Below are positions 11,896 to 21,151 of a stretch of DNA of 64,000 nt, in pieces; position 1 is the first letter of the stretch, and every line of letters begins with the position of its first letter. This stretch comes from Allacma fusca (lineage: Eukaryota; Arthropoda; Collembola; Symphypleona; Sminthuridae): the NCBI GenBank assembly GCA_947179485.1, contig OX359245.1, positions 37,745,067-37,809,066 on the forward strand, in the 5' to 3' direction. Position numbers and translations under genes: made by a program. Under the pieces are notes generated by a model. It saw only the letters and a program-made list of their open reading frames with translations, was not told where the DNA came from and did not search any database.

Positions 11896-13102
11896 TCACT
11901 TCTTCTGAGGCGGCTTCACCAACCCTCGGGACCAATATAATTGAGTAAGAATTATTATAATAATTATTACTTACAATAAATATGAAATTATAATATAAAA
12001 TGAGATAAGCCTAACAGCAGAAAAATGGCTGGATGTATTCTGACTGGTCACAATGTTAATATTTTATCAGTCATAATTTCTAACAAAAATATTTTACAAG
12101 TGATAATTTTTAACACGAATATTCACTTGAATATTTCTGCAGGATTTTTGGTAAGATGACGCTGTATCAAATTTGGGAGTTCTTTTCCGAAAGCTTTCTC
12201 AACGAATTGGTGGGTTCGGGATTCTAGAAAAAATTGTGAGCAGTCCAGGAAGATTAAATCCAGATTTAGTCCATCAGAGGTTCATTTACTGACCGACGAC
12301 TACAACTTTTACTGAAGCCCTCTAGCGATAGGAATCTCTCTAATAAAAGTACAGTGCACTCTCACTATAAGAGTACCCCTAACATCACTACAAAAGCGCT
12401 CTTATAACGGTACGCTCTTATAAAGAACATGTGTCTAAACACATTACACTACTGGTTATGCCTTATAAGAAGTGCGCTAAATAAGACATCACTAAACATT
12501 ACATAAGATTCCAGGGTGTTTGGAATGAAATAGTAATTTGGTGCCTGTAGAGAAACCATTGCAAGATTTTCGCCTACAATATTTTTAACTGCATCCAAAG
12601 AATCGATTCACTCAGGTTCCAGGAGTTGTGTATATTACTCCACCGATTCCACTACATTGTACCCATTGACGTTCTTGAGGTTTTTTTGCAAACGTTTCAA
12701 AATGGTTTCTGTCTGTGCATATGCTCTTATAAAGGATTTGTTTACCGTGAGGAAGTAAAATGCAAATCGAGCTGAAAACAAATGATTAAGTAATTTTTGT
12801 TAGAAACATATCAGAGGGAATTTTGTTCCATTTATTTAGAACTAAAACAAAACTTGTGATAGATTTTCCCGTAAAGGATTTTTTCATGGTCATTTTGTAT
12901 AGAGGCACTAAAAATACGTATCTGGTTGGGACCCATGGATCCTGATTGGTGATTGGGGGATTTCCAATCCTTGACTTCCTCTAACATGGCGGACACTTTC
13001 CCTTCGGACTCGTGGGGGCTGAATTCTTCCAGGGACAATACTCTCAGATGTTACACCCTGAGTTAGAGCCAAACAGGAAATTACAAGGAAATTTAGAATC
13101 AT
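11896..13102 (-). pseudogene. Secreted peptide gene A2, splice sites damaged
   Basis: Exon 1 (13102-12922) is intact as a 60-codon frame. It has signal peptide MILNFLVISCLALTQGVTS, then ESIVPGRIQPPRVRRE and PIRIHGSQP, close to A1. The donor that is GTAAG in A1 reads ATACGT here, so normal splicing should fail; a GTATTT four bases on would shift the frame. The micro-exon region (12771-12746) keeps its acceptor, but its 3' half and donor come from sequence next to a transposon insertion and it is 26 bases, not a multiple of three. A possible last exon (11924-11896) reads GLVKPPQKK, like A1. Probably inactive or changed. Confidence 0.45.
12352..12620. mobile_element. TA-type transposon end, right arm of an inverted pair
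   Basis: CAGTGCACTCTCACTATAAG starts right after a TA (12350-12351). The A1 module has CTAATACAAGTGCG at the equivalent point (2284-2297), which is the empty site. No matching right terminus is seen before the A2 micro-exon, so the element is probably truncated near 12760. Confidence 0.5.
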
Positions 13103-13651
13103 CCCAGGTGAGCGCAAACGAGGATTACATTTTTGGAAATTGCTGTAATTAATCGAAAGACATTAGATGGTTGTATTTAAAACAATTACACTAGAGGCAG
13201 GTCGTCCTGATACTGAGACTAGGGGTAAGAACAGCTGGAGCTGGCTTTCGAATAGAAAATGTTTCTGAGGCTGAATCCCTTTGCAAGTTCTGTAGCAGCA
13301 GATTTATTAATTCCTATTGAAGGATTATTTTTTCAAAATTTTAAATATCTACTCAGGCTCTTATAAAAGCACCATTTTCTCTATAGACTCACACTCATTG
13401 AGTCCTCTTCTGGTCTGATATCAACTGAATGTAAATTATTAAAGTCGAAATAGGCAAATATGGTTCGTATATCTATATTTCTTGTTCCTTTATTTTTTAT
13501 TTTCTATAATAACTATATAAGTTATTTTTAAAATCTCTAAGCGTCCCCAAGAGTAGCTTATTTTAGAGCACCTGTAGATAATTACAGTGAACGTTAAATT
13601 CAGTGAATACAAGTCCATAGAAATGTTTCACATCGTACATTAGTTTGTATA

Positions 13652-13823
13652 AAGTGCACTCTGCTTATAGGAAGTCCCCTTACAACAGCATTCAATCTCT
13701 ACTAATAAAATTATTTCATACATTCCAGAATATCATCCCACAGTTCACTTTTTCTCTGAGCTTTTTTCCAGCAATCAAGTTGTCCTGGTCTCAGGGTTCT
13801 TCTTACATTGAGAGAGTGCACTG
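13652..13823. mobile_element. 172-bp MITE with TA duplication
   Basis: The ends AAGTGCACTCTG and, on the other strand, CAGTGCACTCTC form short inverted repeats flanked by TA (13650-13651 and 13824-13825). It is related in its terminal bases to the element at 12352. It lies in the spacer upstream of A2. No coding capacity. Confidence 0.6.
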
Positions 13824-14616
13824 TACACTTTATGAAGGAGCATAGAATCAATATACCACGTCATAAATTCTTAGAGTTAATTGCGGGATGATTGTGAATG
13901 AATAGCAAGTCCTGTAGAGGCTTCTGACCCAGTGGAATGGATTTTTATCAAAGAAACTCTGAAACCAATAGAGTAGCCATGGAGTTATTTGAAACACCAA
14001 GGTGCACTCGTCCTTATGCACCATTCACTTTGTGGACTTAAAATTAATGAAAGCCATGATGATTAATACGCAAATGTTTAATAGCTAAAAGTTCTTAGAC
14101 AAAGATAACTGAAATGCATTTCCTGAAAATGCAAGGGACCTTAAATGACTTGCAAGCAACTGTAGGATTCTATCCTCAAAAATGAACTTTCAAGATTTTA
14201 ACTTCTTAGAAGAGTAATTGTAATAATTATTACTGATTATAAAAGCGGTCTGAAAGGGAAAGATTTGTGTACAGAATTATAACGGAATTACATTACTCCG
14301 ATTTAGGATTTGCTTTGGAAATAATCGCCTGAATCTGATGTAATACTTCACGTTGGATTAACAAGCGGAAATTGGAGTTTTTAATTCGAATGTCAACATA
14401 ACAACATACACACTCAGGCAATATTCATTAATGTTCCTCTAGAAGCTTTGTAATTTCTACAAGAAAATTAAATACAGATAGGTATAATAAGAACTAATAT
14501 CTGTAATACATGAGTCCTGGTAGTGTAGCATTGAATCTGGATGTAAGTAATTACAGGTAAGCTTCTGCTTATTTTGTATATTTTCATTTTGATAGAAAAT
14601 AAATTCTAAAGTACAT

Positions 14617-14622
14617 TTTATT
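14617..14622 (-). terminator. Likely B2 poly(A) signal
   Basis: Minus-strand AATAAA about 68 bases beyond the stop of the basic second ORF and 240 beyond the glycine-rich frame. A transcript ending here would include both frames. Confidence 0.4.
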
Positions 14623-14689
14623 GATATTTTCTAACAGGTTGTTCTAAATTAGCGATGAGACAAAAGTGATGGAAGCTTATTCAAAAGGA

Positions 14690-14827
14690 TTATTCAGGAG
14701 TTGGATTTGTTTTGACGGGTTGTTGATCTTGTGATGGTATGTGGTTAGAAACAGATGGAGCTCCAATTATTGTTCTATCACTTGTATTTGTAAGCATATT
14801 AAATCTGCTCCTCTTACTTCTTCTCAT
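14690..14827 (-). CDS. Conserved basic second ORF downstream of B2
   Basis: 45 codons: MRRSKRSRFNMLTNTSDRT, then IIGAPSVSNHIPSQDQQPVK and a short tail. The ATG overlaps a TGA in the frame of the upstream glycine-rich exon (ATGA, 14827-14824), although that frame already stops at 14863. It lies before the AATAAA at 14617. Translation is not proven. Confidence 0.4.
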   Translation of the reverse strand: MRRSKRSRFNMLTNTSDRTIIGAPSVSNHIPSQDQQPVKTNPTPE

Positions 14828-14862
14828 TACCATCTTATTATTAAACTTCCTCGTCCTCCTGG

Positions 14863-16086
14863 TTATCGTTGTACCGTGTCATCTAGTGCTATTCCTCTTC
14901 CTCCTCCTCCTCCTTCTCCGAATGGTCCTCCTTCTCTTCCTCGTAATATTCTGCCTCCTGTTCTCTCTAATCCTGCTAATCCTCCTCCTCCTCCTCCAAT
15001 GGTTTCAGCTCCTGCTGCATCTCGTACTACTCGACTGCCCAGTGCAACTGGTCCGCCTCCTCCCCCATGACGCCATGCTCCTCCTTCATGTTGTCCTGGT
15101 CCCCCTACACAATTAAATATCATTACGTAAAACAAATTTAAGCCCATCCAGATAGCGGATTCAAGAAACGAATCCATTCGCACTGTTATATACTATAAAA
15201 TCCCTAACACAGATCTTAAGTTCATTTGATTTAACTCTTAAAAGTGCTACTAATGATGTCCGGATTTTGAAACATCCTGCGCATTGCGATTACAATAGAA
15301 AGCCTTTTAAAAAGCAAAGCAATGTTTAGGTTGAATAATTACTCCTAACTGAAAAATTTCCCTGAGACACCATAGACACGCTACACATTTAAATCCCAAC
15401 CCACATCCTACCATTTACTCCTCAGCACCTGCCCTTATGCCTTCCAGCGTTAATATAAACTAATGACTTTACAGAGTAATTGTAATATCGTGTAGTTAGC
15501 GTTAAACAAATTCTCAGAGAATTAGCAAAAGAAATGGTTCCAAAATTAAAACATATACATACATACAGTGGGCCAGATATCATTTTATGCAAAAAAGAAA
15601 CTTACGACCAACTGGACCAGCAAACGCTTTACAAACAACTCGAACTGCAAAAGGAACCAAAATTGTATTTATTAAATTCCCCTCGCATTTTAAACCTAAA
15701 CACCCAATACTCACTAAGAAGATTACAAAAGGGAGGAAAAAGATCAATACAAATGAAATTAATTTCACATCATTTTTGCGTCTTACAAAAAGCACCAACA
15801 AATTCGGAGTTAAAATTAAATAACATTTTCTGATCCTATTTATGTATTTGAGCAATTAAATTACTCTCTTGAGAGAGTAAATTGATATTAAAAATATTCG
15901 ACCTGTTTGAGAGCCTTGAAACTGTCGTAACGTTCCGGCGTGGTCGAGCCCAGCGGGACTTCTAGCATAGCGGACATTTTCTATCTGGACTCGAGGTGGC
16001 TGAATCTTCCCAGGAACAAGCTTCACAGCATTGATGCTCCCAACAATAATTGCCAACAAAGCTAAAATAACGCTCAAGAGATTCAT
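14863..16086 (-). CDS. Secreted glycine-rich peptide gene B2, best complete copy
   Basis: Exon 1 CDS (16086-15903) carries signal peptide MNLLSVILALLAIIVGSINA, then VKLVPGKIQPPRV and RYARSPAG, ending in phase 1. Its donor, CAG|GTCGAA, is weaker than the GTAGGA of B1. The micro-exon (15644-15606, 39 bases; acceptor TTTTGCAG, donor GTAAGT) reads VRVVCKAFAGPVG. Exon 3 (15104-14863; acceptor TTAATTGTGTAG) opens RGPGQHEGGAWRHGGGGG and contains runs of glycine before ending DDTVQR. The product is about 154 residues, secreted and strongly glycine-rich, with one cysteine in the micro-exon and one in the signal region at most. A 5'UTR exon (16291-16222) and a promoter precede it. A transposon begins 54 bases upstream of the start site. 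Function unknown. Confidence 0.58.
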
Positions 16087-16286
16087 CCTGGTGGCTGGAA
16101 CTGAAAACAAATACTGAAGCTATATTGCAGAAAGAAAGCTAAATTTATAAATTATTTTTGGACACAGAAGTTCATACATTAGAACTAAAATGATAATTAT
16201 GTCGGAGCTGCGGACCTTTACCTGTCTGAGGCTGGATGTAAAACCAGAAGCTCTGGAAAATTGTGAACCTGAACACTTCAATGGAC

Positions 16287-16324
16287 AGACTGAACGGAAT
16301 TGAAAATTCACCCCTGAATTTACA
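16287..16324 (-). promoter_or_regulatory. B2 core promoter, weakened TATA
   Basis: The initiator TTCAGTCTG (A at 16291) is kept, but the TATA box reads TGTAAAT (16324-16318) instead of TATAAAT. The hAT-like element starts at 16345, so all sequence beyond about -54 is transposon. Confidence 0.55.
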
Positions 16325-16344
16325 TCCTGGAAAATTGTCCATAG

Positions 16345-19234
16345 CAGTGTTCGTCACGGGAACGGGTAATACCCGGGTACATGGGAACGGGAACGAGTAC
16401 AGGAACGGGTACGGGAACAAATATTTTGTTCCCAACCATTTTGGGTATCTATACGGAAACAGGAACACACTCAATTTGACCCGACCACCGGGAACAGGAA
16501 CAGGGGTGGGAACAGGAACCGAGATTTTGATTTTGTTCCCGTTCCCATCGGGAACGGGTACAGTCCACGCATGATCCCGGTCCCATACCTGTTGTTCCCG
16601 GGATCGAGTGGGTACTTTTACCATCTTCTAGAAACGCACTCAAAATTGATTTTGGAAGACCTTACTTTATTTACGTATATACAATTCGATTTGCATATTC
16701 CATTCCATTCTTTTTCCCTCCAATTTCTACACACATATCCTTACAGTAAAGATAATAATGTTAGAACTCGTGTTTTAGTACAACTGCGGTATTTTCTAGA
16801 ATATTTCTACAAGTTAATATAATAAATATTAATATAATTATTATTGGGTTATACTTTTATCAATACAAGTCCATAATAATAATGCAACATAATAATATAA
16901 GTTATAATAATAAGATCAGCAATTGATCTTAAATATTAAGTACCATTTTGAAACCCTCATCAACATTTAATTTTATTATTGGAAGAGCATCATCAATACT
17001 CCATTCACTATTGGAACCTTTCCCAATATGACATTTTAAAGTGTTGATATTTGGTCTACTTGGTACATATAATCTCTGAAGAATTAAACAACCAGTTATT
17101 ACGTCGTTAAGTTTCGCTATGGGGGAGCGTTTAGCCGCCCTTCATATTGTTTGTTTTTATCTGCAAAACGAAGGGTTTGGTGGTTACAGAAATCCTGATT
17201 TTACCGCACTCATTGTAAGTACAATACGACTTGGACCCGGGAACACAATCTGTGGGAACGGGTATGGGTCCAGAACATTTTTAATGTCTGGGTACGGGAA
17301 CAGGAACAGGTCCGGGTAGGCATTTTTATTAAATTCATGGGAACGGGTACCTAAAATACTGTTCCCATCAGATTTGACGCGGATAGTCGCATTGAAAGCT
17401 GCTCCATCGACACATTTCCTCAACCGTGCATTTGTGCAGCTATAATAATTATGCTTGCAGTATAAGCAGTACAACATAGTGGTCTGTAGTTCATTTAAAT
17501 GACAATTAAAAGAGAGTTGAGTTTAACGCCTCCTGAAAAATCAATTAATCAGCCCCATTCGACAAATCCGAGTAAAAAATCAAGAAACGTGACGGTCACA
17601 TTAGACGATCTCAAATTATTGATTGAAGGACTGTCTCATAAACTGGATACCGTGATAAACCAGAAACTCAGATCACCAACAAAAAATTGACGCATTGGAG
17701 ACCCGCCTGGAATTCGTGCAAAGAAAGGCAAATGAAAAATCTAGTTATTTTTGGAGCACCTGAAGATATTCAAGAGCCCTTTAAAAAACTTGAGCAAAAT
17801 GTGGAAAATATCTTTAGTGAGCTTGAACTTCCAGGAGTGAATATTGATACTGTTAGGCGAATCGGAAGGAAATTTATCGGAAAATCCAGACCAATCAGTG
17901 TCACCCTTGCCTATGCTAGGGAAAAAGTTGCTATTCTTACTGCTAAATTTACTCACAAAGACAAACCGACTCTGAAAGGCATTTATATAAATGCTGAAAA
18001 GACTCCTCGCGAAATTAAAGTGCAACGCAAATTAGCAGAAAAGGCAAGAGAATTAAAACTTATTGACCCATTGGTGAAGATGAAGATACGTTTTGAGAAA
18101 ATGTACATTACGCACGCAAGTGGGGCTCAAGTCACATACACATTAGACTTCAAGGACATCGACTGGAAACCCATTATCATCTGAGGAACCTACAGGCAGG
18201 TCGCCAATTTAAATGCAAAAAATAACCGCTGTAGTAATGGTTTCTGGATCTGCCGTCGGTTCAAAAGTGAGACAAATTTGTCTAAATCCCACCTTGTGAA
18301 TTTAGTTGAGCTGGCACACTATGCCAATGTAAAATATGAAACCAGCAATAAAGTTTTGAATATGTGCATAGAAGCTTCCCATAATATGCAATGTTATATA
18401 AATAACATATGACATGCGATGTAGTTGTTGGCGTGTACTTGCATTTGTGTGAATATGAATATCCAATCATGCAAATCTAATATGCCAAAATAACTGGATT
18501 AATAAATAGTTTACAGAGAGATTGAAAACATGCTACAGCTCTACCTCAAAGTAATTCTGCGTATGTGTGCACGATTACCGAATACATTGTGAGACTAGAG
18601 ACTGGTCAACTGCATACCAATTGGATATCGCTGGGCTATGACTGCTATACATAACTCAAATTCGTGAAACGGAAAATGTCAGATATCCGAAATGTGCATA
18701 TTGGGTCTTTGTACAAGCAAGTGAGATTAGCAGGCAAGAATTTGGTGGAAACATTCCCAAAGTGCATATACAAAACCCGACAGTTAAATACTTTAGAACA
18801 TGACTCTACACTGCCTCATGCATTCAAACAAAATGATTGGATTAAACGTACACACTTCGTACAGAGTGGCTTTACCAAGCAAATAGAGAGAAAATATCTA
18901 AACCTATCTATGTATATCTGTTAACTTCCTTGGAAGGAGCGAATTCCTTAGAAACTATTGTTAACTATAAAATCATATACATACATCATGTATAATCTAC
19001 AATTAGTACTGGCAATTACACATATTAACTTATATGAGAATCATATAACGAATTGTAAAAATTTTGTTTGAATTATTATCGGGTAATGGGTGAAAGCCAA
19101 TTACCAATTACCAAAATACTGTTCCCATCATAACGGGAACGGATCCGGGTACGGGAACACTAAAAGGGAGTACCCATTGAGTGAGAACAGGAACGGGAAC
19201 GGGAACAAACTTTTTCTACCCATCACGACCACTG
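16345..19234. mobile_element. hAT-like element, 2.9 kb, GGGAAC subterminal repeats
   Basis: The termini CAGTGTTCGTCACGGG and, on the other strand, CAGTGGTCGTGATGGG match at 13 of 16 positions. Direct duplications GTCCATAG (16337-16344) and GTCCATTG (19235-19242) flank it. The uninterrupted site is visible at 8022-8035, 20718-20735 and 37663-37680. GGGAACGGGTAC-like motifs cluster at 16350-16580, 17230-17370 and 19120-19215. 8-bp duplications with CAGTG ends fit hAT; P-type elements are a less likely alternative. No hAT transposase frame is seen. The inside holds a LINE ORF1-like remnant. Confidence 0.72.
17499..18184 (+). pseudogene. LINE ORF1-like remnant, frameshifted
   Basis: Two overlapping frames (17499-17690, and 17687-18184 of 165 codons) look like one protein broken by a frameshift near 17687. 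The first ends in a heptad-like LDDLKLLIEGLSHKLDTVI segment. The second has KNLVIFGAPE, then a region ending in RRIGR and a basic helix with KVQRKLAEKARELK. This order (coiled coil, RRM-like NLVIFGxPE, basic C-terminal part) resembles L1-type ORF1 proteins of insects. No endonuclease or reverse transcriptase follows. It sits inside the hAT-like element, so it was captured or inserted there. A host-derived gene is a less likely alternative. Confidence 0.45.
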
Positions 19235-19296
19235 GTCCATTGTGTGGAGCATTCACCTTTTGTGCGCAATGGGAAGTACTGTACAAAACGTGATAA

Positions 19297-19715
19297 GGGA
19301 GCGTTCACAAATGACGTCATCCAAAATACTGGTTTTTAGGCACCCAGTCACCCACTTGTCATCAGACATCATCATGTGATGAAACGACGCACCCACCCCC
19401 TGGAATCACGTCATCATCACCAGGGTTGCACAATTGAAAATGCCATGGGTTTTATGCCTGCCTACCTAAAAATGCCCTGAAAATGTCTTAATTTGAAAAT
19501 GCCTGGCATTTTTGGCATTTTCGGCAAGTAAGCAAGCCGAAGCAGGTTGATTCAAACTACCAAAACTGTTAACGGTTAAGCAACAAAATCGTTGGTAACA
19601 TTCGTCGGTTGATGACATCATTTGGTCAAATCCACCCTACCACTGCGTCATCAACATCATCATCTCCCGTTAGCACCCACCCACTAATTTGATGACGTCA
19701 GTTGTGAACGCTCCC
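19297..19715. mobile_element. 419-bp TIR element with TAA duplication
   Basis: The ends are GGGAGCGTTCACAAATGACG and, on the other strand, GGGAGCGTTCACAACTGACG, both continuing as TCA. TAA flanks both sides (19294-19296 and 19716-19718). The empty site GTGATAAGAAATAAG is kept at 8079-8093. GGG-type ends and a 3-bp TWA target fit PIF/Harbinger. Confidence 0.7.
19433..19545. mobile_element. Possible hAT end fragment with AAATGCC motifs
   Basis: CAGGGTTGCACAATTGAAAA followed by several copies of AAATGCC or its inverse inside the 419-bp element. It looks like one end of a nested hAT element, but I cannot find the other end or a target duplication. Confidence 0.25.
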
Positions 19716-20078
19716 TAAGAAATTATTTGATTATGGGTCAAGTGGTTCTCCTCATGCTATACATGACCGTACATATGTACACCTCCAGTTTCAACAATCT
19801 CGTGAGAATATGAAGGAATTTACATTCTAACCACACTTACTTAAGAAGATGATCCTCAATGTATGTAAATTGTTACATAATTTCTCTGATGCAGTATGAA
19901 CGCTACATATTTAAATCCCAACGGACATTATATCATTTACTCCTCAGCACCTGTCCCTATGCGTCCTAGCAGGAATGTATTGTACTGCCTTTACATCGTA
20001 ATTGTAATGCCGTATTGTAAACCGTTTTAAAAAATGTGAATGGACCAGAGATCATTTCATGGAAAACAAAACGCTTAC

Positions 20079-20400
20079 CGCCGCCATTATCACTCTGGGC
20101 TTTACGAACAAGTCGGACTGCAAAAGAAACAAAATCCTGTGCATTTAACTCCCTTCACATTTTAAGTTTAAAGTCTAATGCTTCAAGGAAGAAACATTCA
20201 GTCAGAAGCTTACAAGAATTTTGAAAAATAAAACATTACATAGGAAATCAATTTCAAGTCGATTGTCAGTCTTCGAAAAAGTACGGACAAATTCGGACTA
20301 ATAATTAAATAAATTCCTCTGATCCTCTGCATGTGCTTGAACAGTCATACTATTAAGAGTGGGTAGATTAATACTAAAAATTTGCCACCTGTTTGTGGTC
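20079..20400 (-). pseudogene. Broken B-type copy at 20 kb
   Basis: An intact micro-exon (20117-20079, 39 bases; acceptor TTTTGCAG, donor GTAAGC) reads VRLVRKAQSDNGG. The end of exon 1 survives as FTGQLPGPQT before donor CAG|GTGGCA (20389), but the signal peptide part is lost or replaced by T-rich sequence. No glycine-rich exon follows, because 19297-19715 and the hAT-like element lie where it would be. An initiator TTCAGTCTG near 20664 and a displaced TATA-like stretch near 20698-20708 mark the old promoter. Confidence 0.5.
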
Positions 20401-21151
20401 CTGGAAGCTGCCCTGTGAATTGAAAAAAATGTGGGAGCTGTAGTGCCAAAAAAAGAATGCTAAAAAATAATAGAAAAAGAATACAGAATAGGAAGCTAAA
20501 AGAATTTATAATAATTTTATTACAATCCACAGATTGAAACTCAGCTTACAATTATGACGGAGCTGTGAACACTACTGTGTGTCCTTCACTTTTGTACGGA
20601 TTCCCTCTGAGGCCAGATGCAAAACCAGACGAATTTTGAACCTGGAGAAATCAACGGACAGACTGAATAGAATTGAGAATTGAAAATCCACTCCTGAATT
20701 TATGTATATCCTGGAAAATGTCCATAGTGTGGAGCATTCAGCTTGTGTGCCTTCTGGGACGTGTTGTACAGAGTGGGATAAGAAATTAGGTGATTATGGA
20801 CAAGTGATTCTTCATAAACACATTACATATGTATGCATACCGTTATGGGGGTTTACAAAATTTCTCCAGAATATGGAGGAATTTACATTTTAACCACATT
20901 TTGAGCACGGTGTTATTTCTTACAGAAGTAGAGAGAGCCAATATAGTTCCGTAGTCCCTATTGACTATATCTGTTCCCATAAAGAAACCCCAGGTGAAGG
21001 TTAGGTGTAAATTCCAAATGAATACACCTGGAAGACGGTTTTTATCACAGGATGATTTCCACTGTCACAAGAACATGGTCCCTGTAAGGCTGTAATGAAG
21101 TAATTGTTAATTGTCAATACTGGAAAATAGCTTTCATTTGTGTGTGTGCAG

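Larger units (their letters stand above)
11028..15230. repeat. Module copy 2 of the tandem gene array
   Basis: Collinear with 1080-6890, with the A2 gene followed by the B2 3' exons. It differs by the transposon ends at 12352 and by the 172-bp MITE at 13652-13823. Confidence 0.65.

Noticed and set aside
14739..15116. 125-codon leucine-rich plus-strand frame
   Set aside because: It is the complement of the glycine-rich B2 exon 3 (GGA/GAG codons read as TCC/CTC). Splice signals and signal peptide support the minus strand.
15580..15855. 91-codon minus frame spanning the B2 micro-exon
   Set aside because: It contains the micro-exon but runs through its acceptor and donor; the flanking parts are not kept in the other copies.
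16172..16624. 150-codon minus frame with VPVPVP runs
   Set aside because: It reads through GGGAAC subterminal repeats of the hAT-like element and across the B2 promoter.
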